Of a stretch of 64,000 nt of DNA, positions 46,025 through 55,825 are shown one piece after another; position 1 is the first letter of the stretch, and each line of letters begins with the position of its first letter. The stretch comes from Caryophanon latum. GTDB lineage: Bacteria; Bacillota; Bacilli; Bacillales_A; Planococcaceae. The notes under the pieces are model-generated. The model made no database searches. It was not told where the DNA came from and saw only the letters and a list, made by a program, of their open reading frames with translations. A program made the position numbers and the translations under genes. Location: assembly GCF_001700325.1 (NCBI RefSeq), contig NZ_MATO01000032.1:1-64000 (forward strand), given 5' to 3'.

Positions 46025-46993
46025 TTACTTCAGCAACTTCTTGCGCTGCGTGAACTTGCTGCGGTTCGCGAATGGCTTGCGTTGTGCGAAGCTTTGTTGC
46101 ATGCGTTTTTTACGTTGTCGGAACGCTTGCTGTTTCCAGTTAGCTGTTTCGTTTGCTTCAACGATTGGTGTTTTGTGTACGTCGGCGGCTTTAGTAGCTT
46201 CGATCGTGAGGTTTAATTCTGTAACTTCTTCTGTTTCAGCAACTTCAGCCTCGATTGGTTTGGCAACTGTTGTTGTGGCTTTTGCTTGCATGACGTTTTG
46301 CGTATGTTGGGCAACGACAAGTTTGCGGCTCGTTTCCATAAATACCTCGTATGCTTTGCCTGGGTGGTAAGTTCGGTCAGTCGTGTCAATGCGCTCGCTG
46401 CCATTAACGAGTACGATGCTCGGCTCTTCCTCTAGCAGTGGCCAAAGCGGTTCAAACGCAACTGCGGCAGGCTTTGCAAAAAGAGCGGTGAAAAATGACG
46501 CGCGCTCCTTCACTGTGCCAGGGTCAAAGCCGATCGTTAACACCCCATGCTTTTCGTGAAAATGGACAGCCCATAAATCCATGAGGCGTCGAATGTGCGT
46601 GTTTGCCTTGCTTTTTTGATAGCTGTCTTTTAGCTCAAGGTCGCGCACGTATACGGTTTCGTCTTTTGCGCGTCGGTGAATCGACACAACTGCCTTCGTA
46701 ATGCGATCGCCGAGCCCGTAGCTAATAATGTGGCGGCTTACATAATTGTACGCAAAGGCACGCTCGACATTTTCTTCTGTCGTCGTCCATTGGCTCGTTG
46801 CCTTTTCGCGGTGGCAAAAGAACACGTAGTCAATCGTGTCGTGCGCTTGTTTTAGCTGTTCGACTTGTTGTTTTAAAAATGTTATATTGTGTAGCTGCTC
46901 GTCTAGGCGAATGATCGTGCTCGCTGAAAAATGTTCCGCTACTGCTCGTCCAAATGCATTGTCGCTACCGACGATTAAAATTGTCTCTGTCAT
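46025..46993 (-). CDS. Degenerate SDR-fold protein with basic low-complexity tail
   Basis: 322 aa. Residues 1-215 are a Rossmann fold ('ILIVGSDNAFGRAVAEHF', 'DYVFFCHREK', 'SYQKSKA' in the YxxxK position), with the glycine motif altered. Residues 225-280 are Ala/Glu/Thr-rich, and the end is a Lys/Arg/Gln-rich tail ('RQRKKRMQQSFAQRKPF...') that could bind nucleic acid or the membrane surface. Role unknown. Confidence 0.6.
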   Translation of the reverse strand: MTETILIVGSDNAFGRAVAEHFSASTIIRLDEQLHNITFLKQQVEQLKQAHDTIDYVFFCHREKATSQWTTTEENVERAFAYNYVSRHIISYGLGDRITKAVVSIHRRAKDETVYVRDLELKDSYQKSKANTHIRRLMDLWAVHFHEKHGVLTIGFDPGTVKERASFFTALFAKPAAVAFEPLWPLLEEEPSIVLVNGSERIDTTDRTYHPGKAYEVFMETSRKLVVAQHTQNVMQAKATTTVAKPIEAEVAETEEVTELNLTIEATKAADVHKTPIVEANETANWKQQAFRQRKKRMQQSFAQRKPFANRSKFTQRKKLLK

Positions 46994-47092
46994 GTTTCCA
47001 CCTCTTGTTTTATCGATCGATTATTATCATAGCATAACGTGGAAATGTATGAGAATATAAAGAAATAAGCTGTTGAAAAAGGAGCAATTTAA

Positions 47093-47449
47093 ATGACAAA
47101 GCTAGACGCATTAATTGATGCTTACTTAGCAGGCGACACATTATTTCGTTTCGTCTACAAGCCGGCGACAGAAGAATTATTTTTAGAGGACGAATTAGAT
47201 GAAAGCGACAACGGGCAATTCGTCTATGTGCCGTTTAAAGACGCGCGCGAGCTATATTTAGAAATGGCGGACTTCACGAATCGCCAAGCGCACGATATTG
47301 AGCCGGTTTTATACGCCGCGTTGTGCAGCCCAAGCCCGATCGACAAGTTTGAGGAAAAAGTACATGAAATTGGGCTAGACGATTCATGGCAAGCGTGCAA
47401 GCGAGATTACGCAGCGAGGCATGTGAAAAATTGGCTTTCACAGTTTTAA
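47093..47449 (+). CDS. UPF0158-like protein
   Basis: 118-aa acidic cytoplasmic protein. The order of elements (N-terminal helix, beta pair 'GQFVYVPFKDARELYLEMADF', then 'DKFEEKVHEIGLDDSWQACKRDYAARHVKNWL') fits the UPF0158 family, whose function is unknown. SD AAAAAGGAGC, and a terminator follows. Confidence 0.6.
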   Translation: MTKLDALIDAYLAGDTLFRFVYKPATEELFLEDELDESDNGQFVYVPFKDARELYLEMADFTNRQAHDIEPVLYAALCSPSPIDKFEEKVHEIGLDDSWQACKRDYAARHVKNWLSQF

Positions 47450-47458
47450 TATAAAAGG

Positions 47459-47486
47459 AAGCGGCTACTGAGGTAGTCGTTTTTTT
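47459..47486 (+). terminator. Terminator
   Basis: CGGCTAC/GTAGTCG stem, TGAG loop, T7 tail. Confidence 0.85.
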
Positions 47487-47557
47487 GTTGCCATTAAATA
47501 GAAAATAGCATAAACTATTCATAAGTACGTTGCATGAAATCCAAACGATGAACGACG

Positions 47558-47717
47558 GTGCGAGCCGGAAGTGAACATGAAAACACCGCACTATCCGCAC
47601 CGATAACGCGTGGTAAATGTGAGCATGTTTGAATGGATTGTAGGGCAAATAATGCAGTGTGCTTTAGAAAAAACATACTTATTTGCTGAAAATGGCATAT
47701 TTTTTGCGTTTTTGGCA
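47558..47717 (+). promoter_or_regulatory. CRISPR array 1 leader
   Basis: Starts with a 44-nt block GTGCGAGCC...CCGCACC (47558-47601) containing GGAAGTGAACATGAAAA. A matching block precedes array 2, and the spacing to the first repeat is nearly the same (116 and 114 nt). The remaining leader is AT-rich and probably holds the array promoter. Confidence 0.6.
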
Positions 47718-49222
47718 GTCTCACCTAGCATTAGGTGAGTGGATTGAAATGGAAGAATTAGAAGCCGTAGAGGAATCCGAAAACGGTCTCACCTAGCATT
47801 AGGTGAGTGGATTGAAATGCTGCAGCATGTCCATCAACGGTGCTTATTTCGTCTCACCTAGCATTAGGTGAGTGGATTGAAATGCCGTAGTGCTTTTGCG
47901 GTATGAAAGACCCCAAGTCTCACCTAGCATTAGGTGAGTGGATTGAAATCAAAAATGCTTTTATCTTATTCGCGTTCAGTATCGTCTCACCTAGCATTAG
48001 GTGAGTGGATTGAAATGATCCTATTGGTAATGATGTTTACGACGTGTGGGTCTCACCTAGCATTAGGTGAGTGGATTGAAATCTCCAATGTGTTTAGTAA
48101 TTGTTTTGCTTTTTCTGTCTCACCTAGCATTAGGTGAGTGGATTGAAATAATCGACGAAAATGACGCAACACGTATGCAAGTTGTCTCACCTAGCATTAG
48201 GTGAGTGGATTGAAATTTTAAGTACCGTGCTTCTCGCTCCTGCCACCGCGTCTCACCTAGCATTAGGTGAGTGGATTGAAATTAAAAAGATGGTAGGCGC
48301 TTTTAATTCGTATCTGGTCTCACCTAGCATTAGGTGAGTGGATTGAAATGTGAACGTCATCAAAAAAATGATGGGCGAATACGGGTCTCACCTAGCATTA
48401 GGTGAGTGGATTGAAATATTAGGAATTAAACGACCATTAATGTACGAGTTGGGGTCTCACCTAGCATTAGGTGAGTGGATTGAAATATTAGTAAGTATGA
48501 GGTGAAGTCTAGCCCGCAAAGTCTCACCTAGCATTAGGTGAGTGGATTGAAATGTACAGCATTTACAGAAGCGGAACAACGTGTGAAAGTCTCACCTAGC
48601 ATTAGGTGAGTGGATTGAAATCTTGCTCACCTGAAAGAGATCTGGCGACGGAGTAATCGTCTCACCTAGCATTAGGTGAGTGGATTGAAATAGCGTTGGA
48701 AAGCAGTGTGTATATCACACGCTGCACGTCTCACCTAGCATTAGGTGAGTGGATTGAAATAAGCGCTGGGCGTGTAAAGTGCGTTGCAAATGGGTCTCAC
48801 CTAGCATTAGGTGAGTGGATTGAAATGGTAACTGGCTTTTTTGTTTGTGCGAAAAGGAGAGTCTCACCTAGCATTAGGTGAGTGGATTGAAATGCTCAGA
48901 TTCAATTAAATCATTAAGTATGGCGCTCGTCTCACCTAGCATTAGGTGAGTGGATTGAAATTTGCATTGGTCTGATGAAGGGAAACGAACGATTATGTCT
49001 CACCTAGCATTAGGTGAGTGGATTGAAATTCTCTACTGGTTATTACGCTTATACTTTTTTTAGTCTCACCTAGCATTAGGTGAGTGGATTGAAATCAAGT
49101 GGGAGAAAGGTGATGCGACACCGTCATAGTCTCACCTAGCATTAGGTGAGTGGATTGAAATTGACGCATCTTTGCGCATGGTTGCCCGTCTACGTCTCAC
49201 CTAGCATAGGTGAATCAACAAC
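47718..49222 (+). CRISPR. Type I-C CRISPR array 1: 22 full repeats plus a degenerate last one, 22 spacers
   Basis: 33-nt repeat beginning GTCTCACCTAGC and ending TGGATTGAAAT, with a CACCTA/TAGGTG stem and GCAT loop, as in I-C repeats. First repeat 47718, last full repeat 49129-49161; spacers 33-37 nt, all different by eye. The repeat at 49194 loses the TT of the loop-side and its 3' third, marking the leader-distal end, so the leader lies at the low-coordinate side. All full repeats are identical. Confidence 0.97.
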
Positions 49223-49236
49223 TTAAACATTGATGA

Positions 49237-49281
49237 AAAGATTCTCTCTAAAGTTAATTACTCTAGATGGAGTCTTTTTTT
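49237..49281 (+). terminator. Terminator of array 1 transcript
   Basis: 14-position stem AAAGATTCTCTCTA/TAGATGGAGTCTTT (one mismatch, two G.U) and T7 tail, just after the degenerate repeat. The remaining ~150 bases to cas5 carry no gene and presumably the cas promoter. Confidence 0.7.
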
Positions 49282-49435
49282 ATGGGTAAAAAAATAAAAT
49301 GAGGTAAAAATATGAATTTATATGTGTTTTTAGTAGCTATTTTGAAAGGTTTTTTGATTTAATAAATGAGATAAGGTGATATTTGTCGCGTCATTATGTA
49401 GTAGAAGAATGTGCAAGGAAAGATGGTGATAACGA

Positions 49436-50083
49436 ATGGAAAAGTTCAAGCGAGTGGAGTTTGAGGTGAGTGGCAAGCAGGCATTGTTTTCGACACCGAA
49501 CTCATCAATGAATGGTTATAAAGTAAGTTATTTAGTCCCTACATACTCGGCGATTACAGGAATACTCGAAAATATTTACTGGAAGCCTACAATTAAATAT
49601 GTCATCGAAGCAGTACGTGTAATGCATGAAATACGCACTGAAGAATATTCGGTGCTGCATTTGCGTGAAACGAAACGTATGAAGCAGCAAGGCATTCATG
49701 AGCATTTACAGCCAACTTATGTGAATGAACGTTTAAAAGCGAGTTACACCGTATTAAAAGATGTTAAATATCAAGTGCGTGCACGCTTTGAATTTAACGA
49801 GGAACGAGAAGATTTAAAGGAAGATCGTAACGTTGAAAAACATAGCAATATGCTGCAACGTTCACTGAAGCGTGGCGGTCGATACGATATTTGGCTCGGC
49901 ACGACGGACTGTCCAGGATATGTGAAGCCATGTAAATTTGGCGAAGATGAAGGTTTTTACGATAACAGCGGCACTATTACATTTGAAAAAATGTTTCATA
50001 GCTTTCAATATTCGAACGGTCGACGTGTGGGTATCAATGAATTTATTGAGCCAGTGATGAAAAATGGCATTATTCAGTTTTAG
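49436..50083 (+). CDS. cas5c: Type I-C Cas5 (Cas5c/d) crRNA endonuclease
   Basis: 215 aa. RAMP-fold protein with the I-C Cas5 features 'FEVSGKQALFSTP', 'SAITGILENIYWKP' and 'RGGRYDIWLGTTDCPGYVKP'. In type I-C, which lacks Cas6, Cas5c cuts pre-crRNA at the base of the repeat stem and stays in Cascade. First cas gene, directly followed by cas8c. Confidence 0.93.
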   Translation: MEKFKRVEFEVSGKQALFSTPNSSMNGYKVSYLVPTYSAITGILENIYWKPTIKYVIEAVRVMHEIRTEEYSVLHLRETKRMKQQGIHEHLQPTYVNERLKASYTVLKDVKYQVRARFEFNEEREDLKEDRNVEKHSNMLQRSLKRGGRYDIWLGTTDCPGYVKPCKFGEDEGFYDNSGTITFEKMFHSFQYSNGRRVGINEFIEPVMKNGIIQF

Positions 50084-50100
50084 CGAAACGAGGTGAGAAT

Positions 50101-52026
50101 ATGTATTTAGTAAATAAGTTTGTTGATTACTACGATCAACTAGATGCAAATGGTGAAGTCGGGTTGAGGGATAGTGAGGAAACGGATAATTATTCTGTGC
50201 TACCGATTTTCTCCGTTTTTCGGAAAACAGGTGTAGAATTTGTCATTAATACTGAGGGCGAACTGCAAAAGATTATACTTAGCCTGAAAAAAATTCCGTA
50301 TTTAGGAGATGCGAATGAATTTGTAAGGTCAGGTACTAATGCACCGCCGTATATTTTGTACGATAGCTTTAAATATTTAGCAGAAGAAAAAATAAAGCAT
50401 CGTTTGCAGGCGTTTGAAAGTTGGTCTGAAATTGAGCCATTACCTGAAAGTGTTACTGCCATTAAATGCTTCTATGAAAAATATTTCATAGAGCCAGATG
50501 ATAAAGCGATTCAGCAATTCGAAACGGTTATTGCACAACTGATAAAAACGGAACAACTACAAAATGATGAAAAACTTTTTCCTGATTTTCCACTGCAGTC
50601 GGAAAAGGGGAGCTTCAACGACAAAGTCACGAACTGGTTTACAGAAGTAATGAGCAAAACGAAAGAAAAAAACTTAAATTATCGCATTAATGTAGAACAT
50701 CGAACAGAAGTATGGCGCTGTGAGGACACATACCAGTCTTTTGCAACATATAAAAAAAATCTTTTTACGCAAAGTGACGGAACAGTAAGTGCATTGACAG
50801 GTAAAAAAATTCAATATTTAGCAAAGAAAAGTATAACAAATATCGAAAAATCTAAATTATTTTCTACTACAAATTTTGTAGACAAACATACGAAAGGTAA
50901 TTTCCGAGAGCAATTGTATCAATTCGATGCAGTTGAAGAAATGAAATTCGCTGCTATTCTTGATTGGCTACAAGAGAATCGCTCATTTATCAAAACTAAT
51001 GATGGCGGAATCCTCGGCTGGCGAGATGATCTTTCAACAAAAGAAGATAACGAATTTACGTACTTCCAAAATGCTATTAACGGGAAACGACAAGTCATGA
51101 GCGATGAAGTAACACTAAGTGGGTTCAACGTATTATTTTATAGTATTCCAGACAATGGACGTATGTTTGTGACAAATCATTTGTATATCGACGGGAGCAA
51201 GTTTCACGGCACCGTGACCGACTGGCAACGAAAAACATTGTGGGTGAATAAACGGAACGAAGCAGTATCGTTTTTTGAGCGAGGACATAAAGCTGTGCTT
51301 GATTTAGTATTTGCGAAAAAAGGTGTACTCGTGAATAGCTCTGAACAAAAAAAGAGAGCGCGGTTTGCAAACGAGCTTATTAAGCATAAACTCGAAAATC
51401 GTGCCATTCCAACGCTGCTTGTGAAGGAGTTAGAGCAAAATATTTTGGACAACGCCGCGAAAAAGAAGCCGTCTACGGATAAGCAATCGTATGATGAGCA
51501 GCTGTGGCTATATTGCGCCATTATTAACAAAAATGATTACGAAGGAGAGTATGAATTGAACTTTACATTACAAAATAGAAGCCGTGATTTTTTATTCGGT
51601 GCGTTGCTTGCGAATGCTCATTCGTTTGAACAAAGTGTAGCATATGCTCGCGAGAAAAAAGGGAACGTTAAGGAAGAAGATGAAGTGGAATCATCAGTCA
51701 AAGTGACATTTGCACATAAGCGAATGAAAATGATGAAAAACCGTCCGATTGATACGTGGTTAACGATTTATGAGCGTTTAATTCGAGTTTACAAAAAAGA
51801 AAAATCACTTCATTTCTTTGAAGCGAATGTTGCGGAAATTTTAGCGCATATGCCAGACGATGGATTTTCAAATGTTCCGCTAAAGCAAGAATATTTACTC
51901 GGTTATTCATTGCAGCTACACGATATTAAATTGAAAAGATCACGTAACAAACAAGAAAAAAACGCTACAGTACAAGAGCCGCAAGCAAACGACGATTTAC
52001 ATAGCGACGTATTACTAGAAGATTAA
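50101..52026 (+). CDS. cas8c: Type I-C Cas8c (Csd1) large subunit
   Basis: 641 aa, the usual size for Cas8c/Csd1, with family-like N-terminus ('MYLVNKFVDYYDQL', 'GVEFVINTEGELQKI') and 'YSIPDNGRMFVTNHLYIDG'. It recognises the PAM and the target DNA in I-C Cascade. SD GAGGTGAG. An internal start for the small subunit Cas11c is known in this family and would lie in the 3' third (Met codons near 51733), not proven here. Confidence 0.9.
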   Translation: MYLVNKFVDYYDQLDANGEVGLRDSEETDNYSVLPIFSVFRKTGVEFVINTEGELQKIILSLKKIPYLGDANEFVRSGTNAPPYILYDSFKYLAEEKIKHRLQAFESWSEIEPLPESVTAIKCFYEKYFIEPDDKAIQQFETVIAQLIKTEQLQNDEKLFPDFPLQSEKGSFNDKVTNWFTEVMSKTKEKNLNYRINVEHRTEVWRCEDTYQSFATYKKNLFTQSDGTVSALTGKKIQYLAKKSITNIEKSKLFSTTNFVDKHTKGNFREQLYQFDAVEEMKFAAILDWLQENRSFIKTNDGGILGWRDDLSTKEDNEFTYFQNAINGKRQVMSDEVTLSGFNVLFYSIPDNGRMFVTNHLYIDGSKFHGTVTDWQRKTLWVNKRNEAVSFFERGHKAVLDLVFAKKGVLVNSSEQKKRARFANELIKHKLENRAIPTLLVKELEQNILDNAAKKKPSTDKQSYDEQLWLYCAIINKNDYEGEYELNFTLQNRSRDFLFGALLANAHSFEQSVAYAREKKGNVKEEDEVESSVKVTFAHKRMKMMKNRPIDTWLTIYERLIRVYKKEKSLHFFEANVAEILAHMPDDGFSNVPLKQEYLLGYSLQLHDIKLKRSRNKQEKNATVQEPQANDDLHSDVLLED

Positions 52027-52047
52027 AATATTGGAGGAACGATATAC

Positions 52048-52938
52048 ATGGAAAAGGTTGAATATTCAGTTTTATTCGAAGTGAAAAAAGCAAATCCAAA
52101 CGGGGATCCAGATGGTGATAACTTACCACGCACAGATAGTAATGGCTACGGCTTTGTGACGCAAAATGCATTAAAGCGCAAAATGAAGGATTTATTCGCT
52201 GCACAAGGTAACGTGATTTATTTATCAAAAGACAAAGAGGCAGAAGAATTCCAATACCCAGAAGAAAAAATTCAATTTTTAGTAGAGCAAAGCGAAAAGC
52301 TCAGTAAAGAAACATTTGCAAGCGAGCTAGATTTTGAGCGTGAAGTGAAGAAGGTGTTATGTGAGGTATATATGGATATTCGTTTATTCGGCTCGGTTAT
52401 TACAACGAATATGAAATATAAGCTTGGCTCTAAAAAAGGTGACTTAAAAAACACAAACGTATACGGTGCTGTTACGGTAACAGGTGCAACGTCGATTTAC
52501 CCAATTGAGACCGAGGAGCATGCGACGACGAAGGCAATTCCAACAAAGCGTGAAGCAGCGAAAGGGCAGAACGATACGATGGGTGGTAGCAGTAAATTTG
52601 TCAATCATGGACTGTACCGCTTCGATGTATCTGTAAATATGCTAAAAGGTGAGAAAAATGGCGTAACGGAGCAGGACATTAAAGATTTAGAATACGCGCT
52701 GCAAAATTTATTTATTAACGATGCAAGTGCTGCGCGTCCAGCAGGCTCGATGAACGTTGTGAACGTCTTTAAATGGCAACATAGCACAAAGCTTGGTGAC
52801 ATCGGTAGTGGTGATATTTTCGCTGCACTAAAAGTCACACCAAAGCCAGATACAATGCCTCTATGTGTAGATGATTACGTTGTGGAGCTAGATCCATCAG
52901 CATTGCCTGAAACGGTGACGGTAAGCCAGTTAAAATGA
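52048..52938 (+). CDS. cas7c: Type I-C Cas7 (Csd2) backbone subunit
   Basis: 296 aa. Typical Csd2 start 'FEVKKANPNGDPDGDNLPR' and 'RLFGSVITT'. Polymerises along the crRNA spacer to form the Cascade backbone. SD TTGGAGGA. Its stop overlaps the cas3 start by 4 nt. Confidence 0.95.
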   Translation: MEKVEYSVLFEVKKANPNGDPDGDNLPRTDSNGYGFVTQNALKRKMKDLFAAQGNVIYLSKDKEAEEFQYPEEKIQFLVEQSEKLSKETFASELDFEREVKKVLCEVYMDIRLFGSVITTNMKYKLGSKKGDLKNTNVYGAVTVTGATSIYPIETEEHATTKAIPTKREAAKGQNDTMGGSSKFVNHGLYRFDVSVNMLKGEKNGVTEQDIKDLEYALQNLFINDASAARPAGSMNVVNVFKWQHSTKLGDIGSGDIFAALKVTPKPDTMPLCVDDYVVELDPSALPETVTVSQLK

Positions 52939-55655
52939 CAAATTGCACATTTTATGCACGTTGGTTACGTGTCGGTGAGGAAGTAAAAAAGCAGCGACTA
53001 AGTGAGCATTTACTCAATGTGTATGAACATATGCGTCAACAACATGCAGGAGGATTAGATGAAAGTCTACTCCTCCTTGCTTTGTTACATGACATAGGGA
53101 AATATCGCCCGACGTTTCAGACGTACATGTTTGATGAAACATCGAAAGCGAAGATGAATCATGCATATTTTGGTGCGAATTTGTTAATGCGTTTAGTAGG
53201 TGTTGATGCACGCAAGCTGACATTTGAAGGGAATTGGCTACAACGGACATTTATCGGAAATGGCGATTATACATATATCGAAAGCAAGCAGCAGTACGTC
53301 GATGCGTTGTATAGCGCATACAAAAGCGGATTGACACATAAAGTAAAATACGTATCAGAGTTTATGTTATATGATTATTTAACAATGCTTGCAAACATTA
53401 TTATCGGGCATCATTCGCGGCTAAAAAACGTCGAAGTTCGCCCGACTGAAGCGAAAACGTCATTGCGCGAAGTATTAAAAACACCGTACGCGCTCGGTTT
53501 TGAACGAACACAAGGTGTAAAAAAGCCAGGCGAACTAACGGATTACGAAATCAAAAGCATTCACGACGAAATACCTCGTATATTGAAGTTTTTCCAAGAT
53601 GACTTTCCAAAACATGCGTGTGAAGGTTTTGATACGACAAGTTGCCCGAAACATAACGGAAGTTGCGGACTTGGTGGGTTGACGGAAATGTTAAAGAAGG
53701 GCTTTAGACAATATGTCGAGGAGCTGTATTACAAAAATGAGCGTCTATTTTTAAAGAGTTTACACGAGCCATTGGACGAACGTAAGTGGAAAGATATGTT
53801 GCAAAAGCAAATTAATATGGATCAAGTATTGTATACGAAATATTTGTTTAGTTTATTAGTGATGGCAGATAGAAAAGATGCGCGTGAATGGACAGAACAG
53901 CAGTTAAACAGTGCGTCAAAAAACGATCATCAACGCAATAACAAAGCGTTATGGCAAGCGATGCTACATGCAATGGAGCATAACCTTCGTCACATGCAGG
54001 CGACGTTTGATGCTAAAAGTGAAAAAGAGCGAGCGATTTTCCAGTTACGCAATGACATTTCAGATAAAGTTTGTATGAAAGCGTCTAGTGAAAAAGGCAT
54101 TCGTCAGCTCACGTTACCTACAGGAAGCGGCAAAAACTTTACAGGCTTTCGCTTTGCATTACAGCATGCGATTGCGAATAATTTACAGCGTATTGTGTTT
54201 ATTATGCCATACATTAGCATTATTGAACAAAATGCAGAGGCATTGCGTACAATTGTGAAAGGTTTCTATTATGAAGGAGTGCCGCTTGAAAATTTTATTG
54301 CAGAGTTTCATAGCAACGTGACTTTTGAAAAAGCTGACGAAGAAAAAATGATAGACAATAACCGTTACGCTACTGCGTCAAACGATTGGGATTCACCTGT
54401 GATTGTGACGACGATGGTGCAATATTTAGAGTCATGGTACAAAAATGGCGGCACACGCAATAAAAACATCGCATATTTAGGTAATGCATTTTTATTTTTT
54501 GATGAAATTCAATCGCTCAGCTTAAGTAAAGTTGTGCCACTCAAAAACGTGCTGCAATTTTCGATGCAACGTCTCGGGTGTAGCGTCGTGTTGTCTACTG
54601 CGACACAACCGGACTTACTAAATCCACAGCTATATAAAGACGAGCTGCCATTAATGATTCAGCGAGACGACATCGAACTCATTGAACTACCAGAAAAGAC
54701 ATTACATACGTTTAACCGCGTCACGTTCGACTTGTTTACGTCTCCTTACCGAGAAATCGAGCATGATGAAATGATTGCGAAACTTTTACAGCAATGCCAA
54801 ACCGCTAAAAATATTCTCGTTATCGTAAACTATAAGAAAGATGCGCGTCTGCTGTATGAAAAAATGAAAGTCGCACTGCAAGAAAAACAGCTCGATCAGA
54901 TGATTTTGTTGAAGCATTTATCCACGAACATGCATCGTCAGCACATTAATGACACCGTCGATATATTGAAACAACATGTTGGCAAGCATGCGCAAACTAA
55001 GCAAAAGCCCATCATTTGCATTAGTACGAATTTAATCGAGGTCGGTATGGATTTGAGCTTTGACAAGTGTTACAAGGAAATTTCGCGTATCGACTCGATT
55101 GTGCAAGCAGCTGGCCGCGTCAATCGCTTCGGCAAAAATGCAGAAGGACGTATGACGCTATTCAAGCTATTTGGCAATCCGAAAGTAGATGAATACGGGT
55201 TAGGAATAGAAGTCGGTATTAAACTTATTCGTCAAAAATTTGAGCATCAATCTGAGCTAACTGAGGTGGAAATGGGGGAGTTTCATTTACTTGAGCTAGC
55301 AGAGGCACGCAAAAATATTTTTAAAGACGGCGCAATTGAGCTTCTTGAAATGCATAAAGAAAATCATTTTCAAAAGCCATTTGCGACATCAGGACGACAA
55401 TTTAGCGTCATTGAAAAAGGCAACGGTCGCAACATTTTAGTGAATGAACAAGTTGTTGAAGAACTGCTGGCGTTACATCGTCCATTAACAAAAGGTGACT
55501 TGCGAACGTTAAATCGCTATTCAGTGTTTGTTTATCATAATCGTTATGAAGAAATGCTACAGCAAGGCATCATAAAGGAAGTTGAACGTGGCACAGAAAC
55601 ATATGCAGTGTTATCCGCACTAGACTATTATGATGAGGAATATGGCTTGATGTAA
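52935..55655 (+). CDS. cas3: Cas3 helicase-nuclease with unusual Walker A
   Basis: 906 aa. HD nuclease domain with HDIGK at 52-56 and 'GHHSRL' downstream; SF2 helicase with motif I PTGSGKN (395-401), motif II DEIQ (523-526), 'LSTATQPD' as motif III and 'QAAGRVNRFG' near 730 as motif VI. Motif I ends in Asn where Thr is expected. It would be recruited by Cascade to unwind and degrade target DNA. Placed last in the operon, whereas cas3 is normally first in I-C loci, and overlapping cas7 by 4 nt. Confidence 0.92.
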   Translation: MTNCTFYARWLRVGEEVKKQRLSEHLLNVYEHMRQQHAGGLDESLLLLALLHDIGKYRPTFQTYMFDETSKAKMNHAYFGANLLMRLVGVDARKLTFEGNWLQRTFIGNGDYTYIESKQQYVDALYSAYKSGLTHKVKYVSEFMLYDYLTMLANIIIGHHSRLKNVEVRPTEAKTSLREVLKTPYALGFERTQGVKKPGELTDYEIKSIHDEIPRILKFFQDDFPKHACEGFDTTSCPKHNGSCGLGGLTEMLKKGFRQYVEELYYKNERLFLKSLHEPLDERKWKDMLQKQINMDQVLYTKYLFSLLVMADRKDAREWTEQQLNSASKNDHQRNNKALWQAMLHAMEHNLRHMQATFDAKSEKERAIFQLRNDISDKVCMKASSEKGIRQLTLPTGSGKNFTGFRFALQHAIANNLQRIVFIMPYISIIEQNAEALRTIVKGFYYEGVPLENFIAEFHSNVTFEKADEEKMIDNNRYATASNDWDSPVIVTTMVQYLESWYKNGGTRNKNIAYLGNAFLFFDEIQSLSLSKVVPLKNVLQFSMQRLGCSVVLSTATQPDLLNPQLYKDELPLMIQRDDIELIELPEKTLHTFNRVTFDLFTSPYREIEHDEMIAKLLQQCQTAKNILVIVNYKKDARLLYEKMKVALQEKQLDQMILLKHLSTNMHRQHINDTVDILKQHVGKHAQTKQKPIICISTNLIEVGMDLSFDKCYKEISRIDSIVQAAGRVNRFGKNAEGRMTLFKLFGNPKVDEYGLGIEVGIKLIRQKFEHQSELTEVEMGEFHLLELAEARKNIFKDGAIELLEMHKENHFQKPFATSGRQFSVIEKGNGRNILVNEQVVEELLALHRPLTKGDLRTLNRYSVFVYHNRYEEMLQQGIIKEVERGTETYAVLSALDYYDEEYGLM

Positions 55656-55668
55656 GTTACTTTTTTCG

Positions 55669-55825
55669 GTGCGGATGGGAAGTAAACATAAAATCCTTAG
55701 CGATTCGCACCAAAAAAAGAGCTGAAATTGAATATTTTTTGGTTTATAATGGAATTTATAACATCCTTTATTCTAATTAGTTGTATTTTTAGGAGGATAA
55801 AGACGTTTTTCTGCGACAAATCGCA
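55669..55825 (+). promoter_or_regulatory. CRISPR array 2 leader
   Basis: Begins with a block GTGCGGATG...TTCGCACC (55669-55711) with GGAAGT-AACAT-AAAA, matching the start of leader 1. AT-rich to the first repeat at 55826. An AGGAGG near 55790 belongs to no ORF. Confidence 0.6.

Noticed and set aside
47934-48881. Open frames inside CRISPR arrays with repeated 'SHLALGEWIE'
   Set aside because: They are translations of the CRISPR repeat and spacers, not genes; the same applies to 55924-56181.
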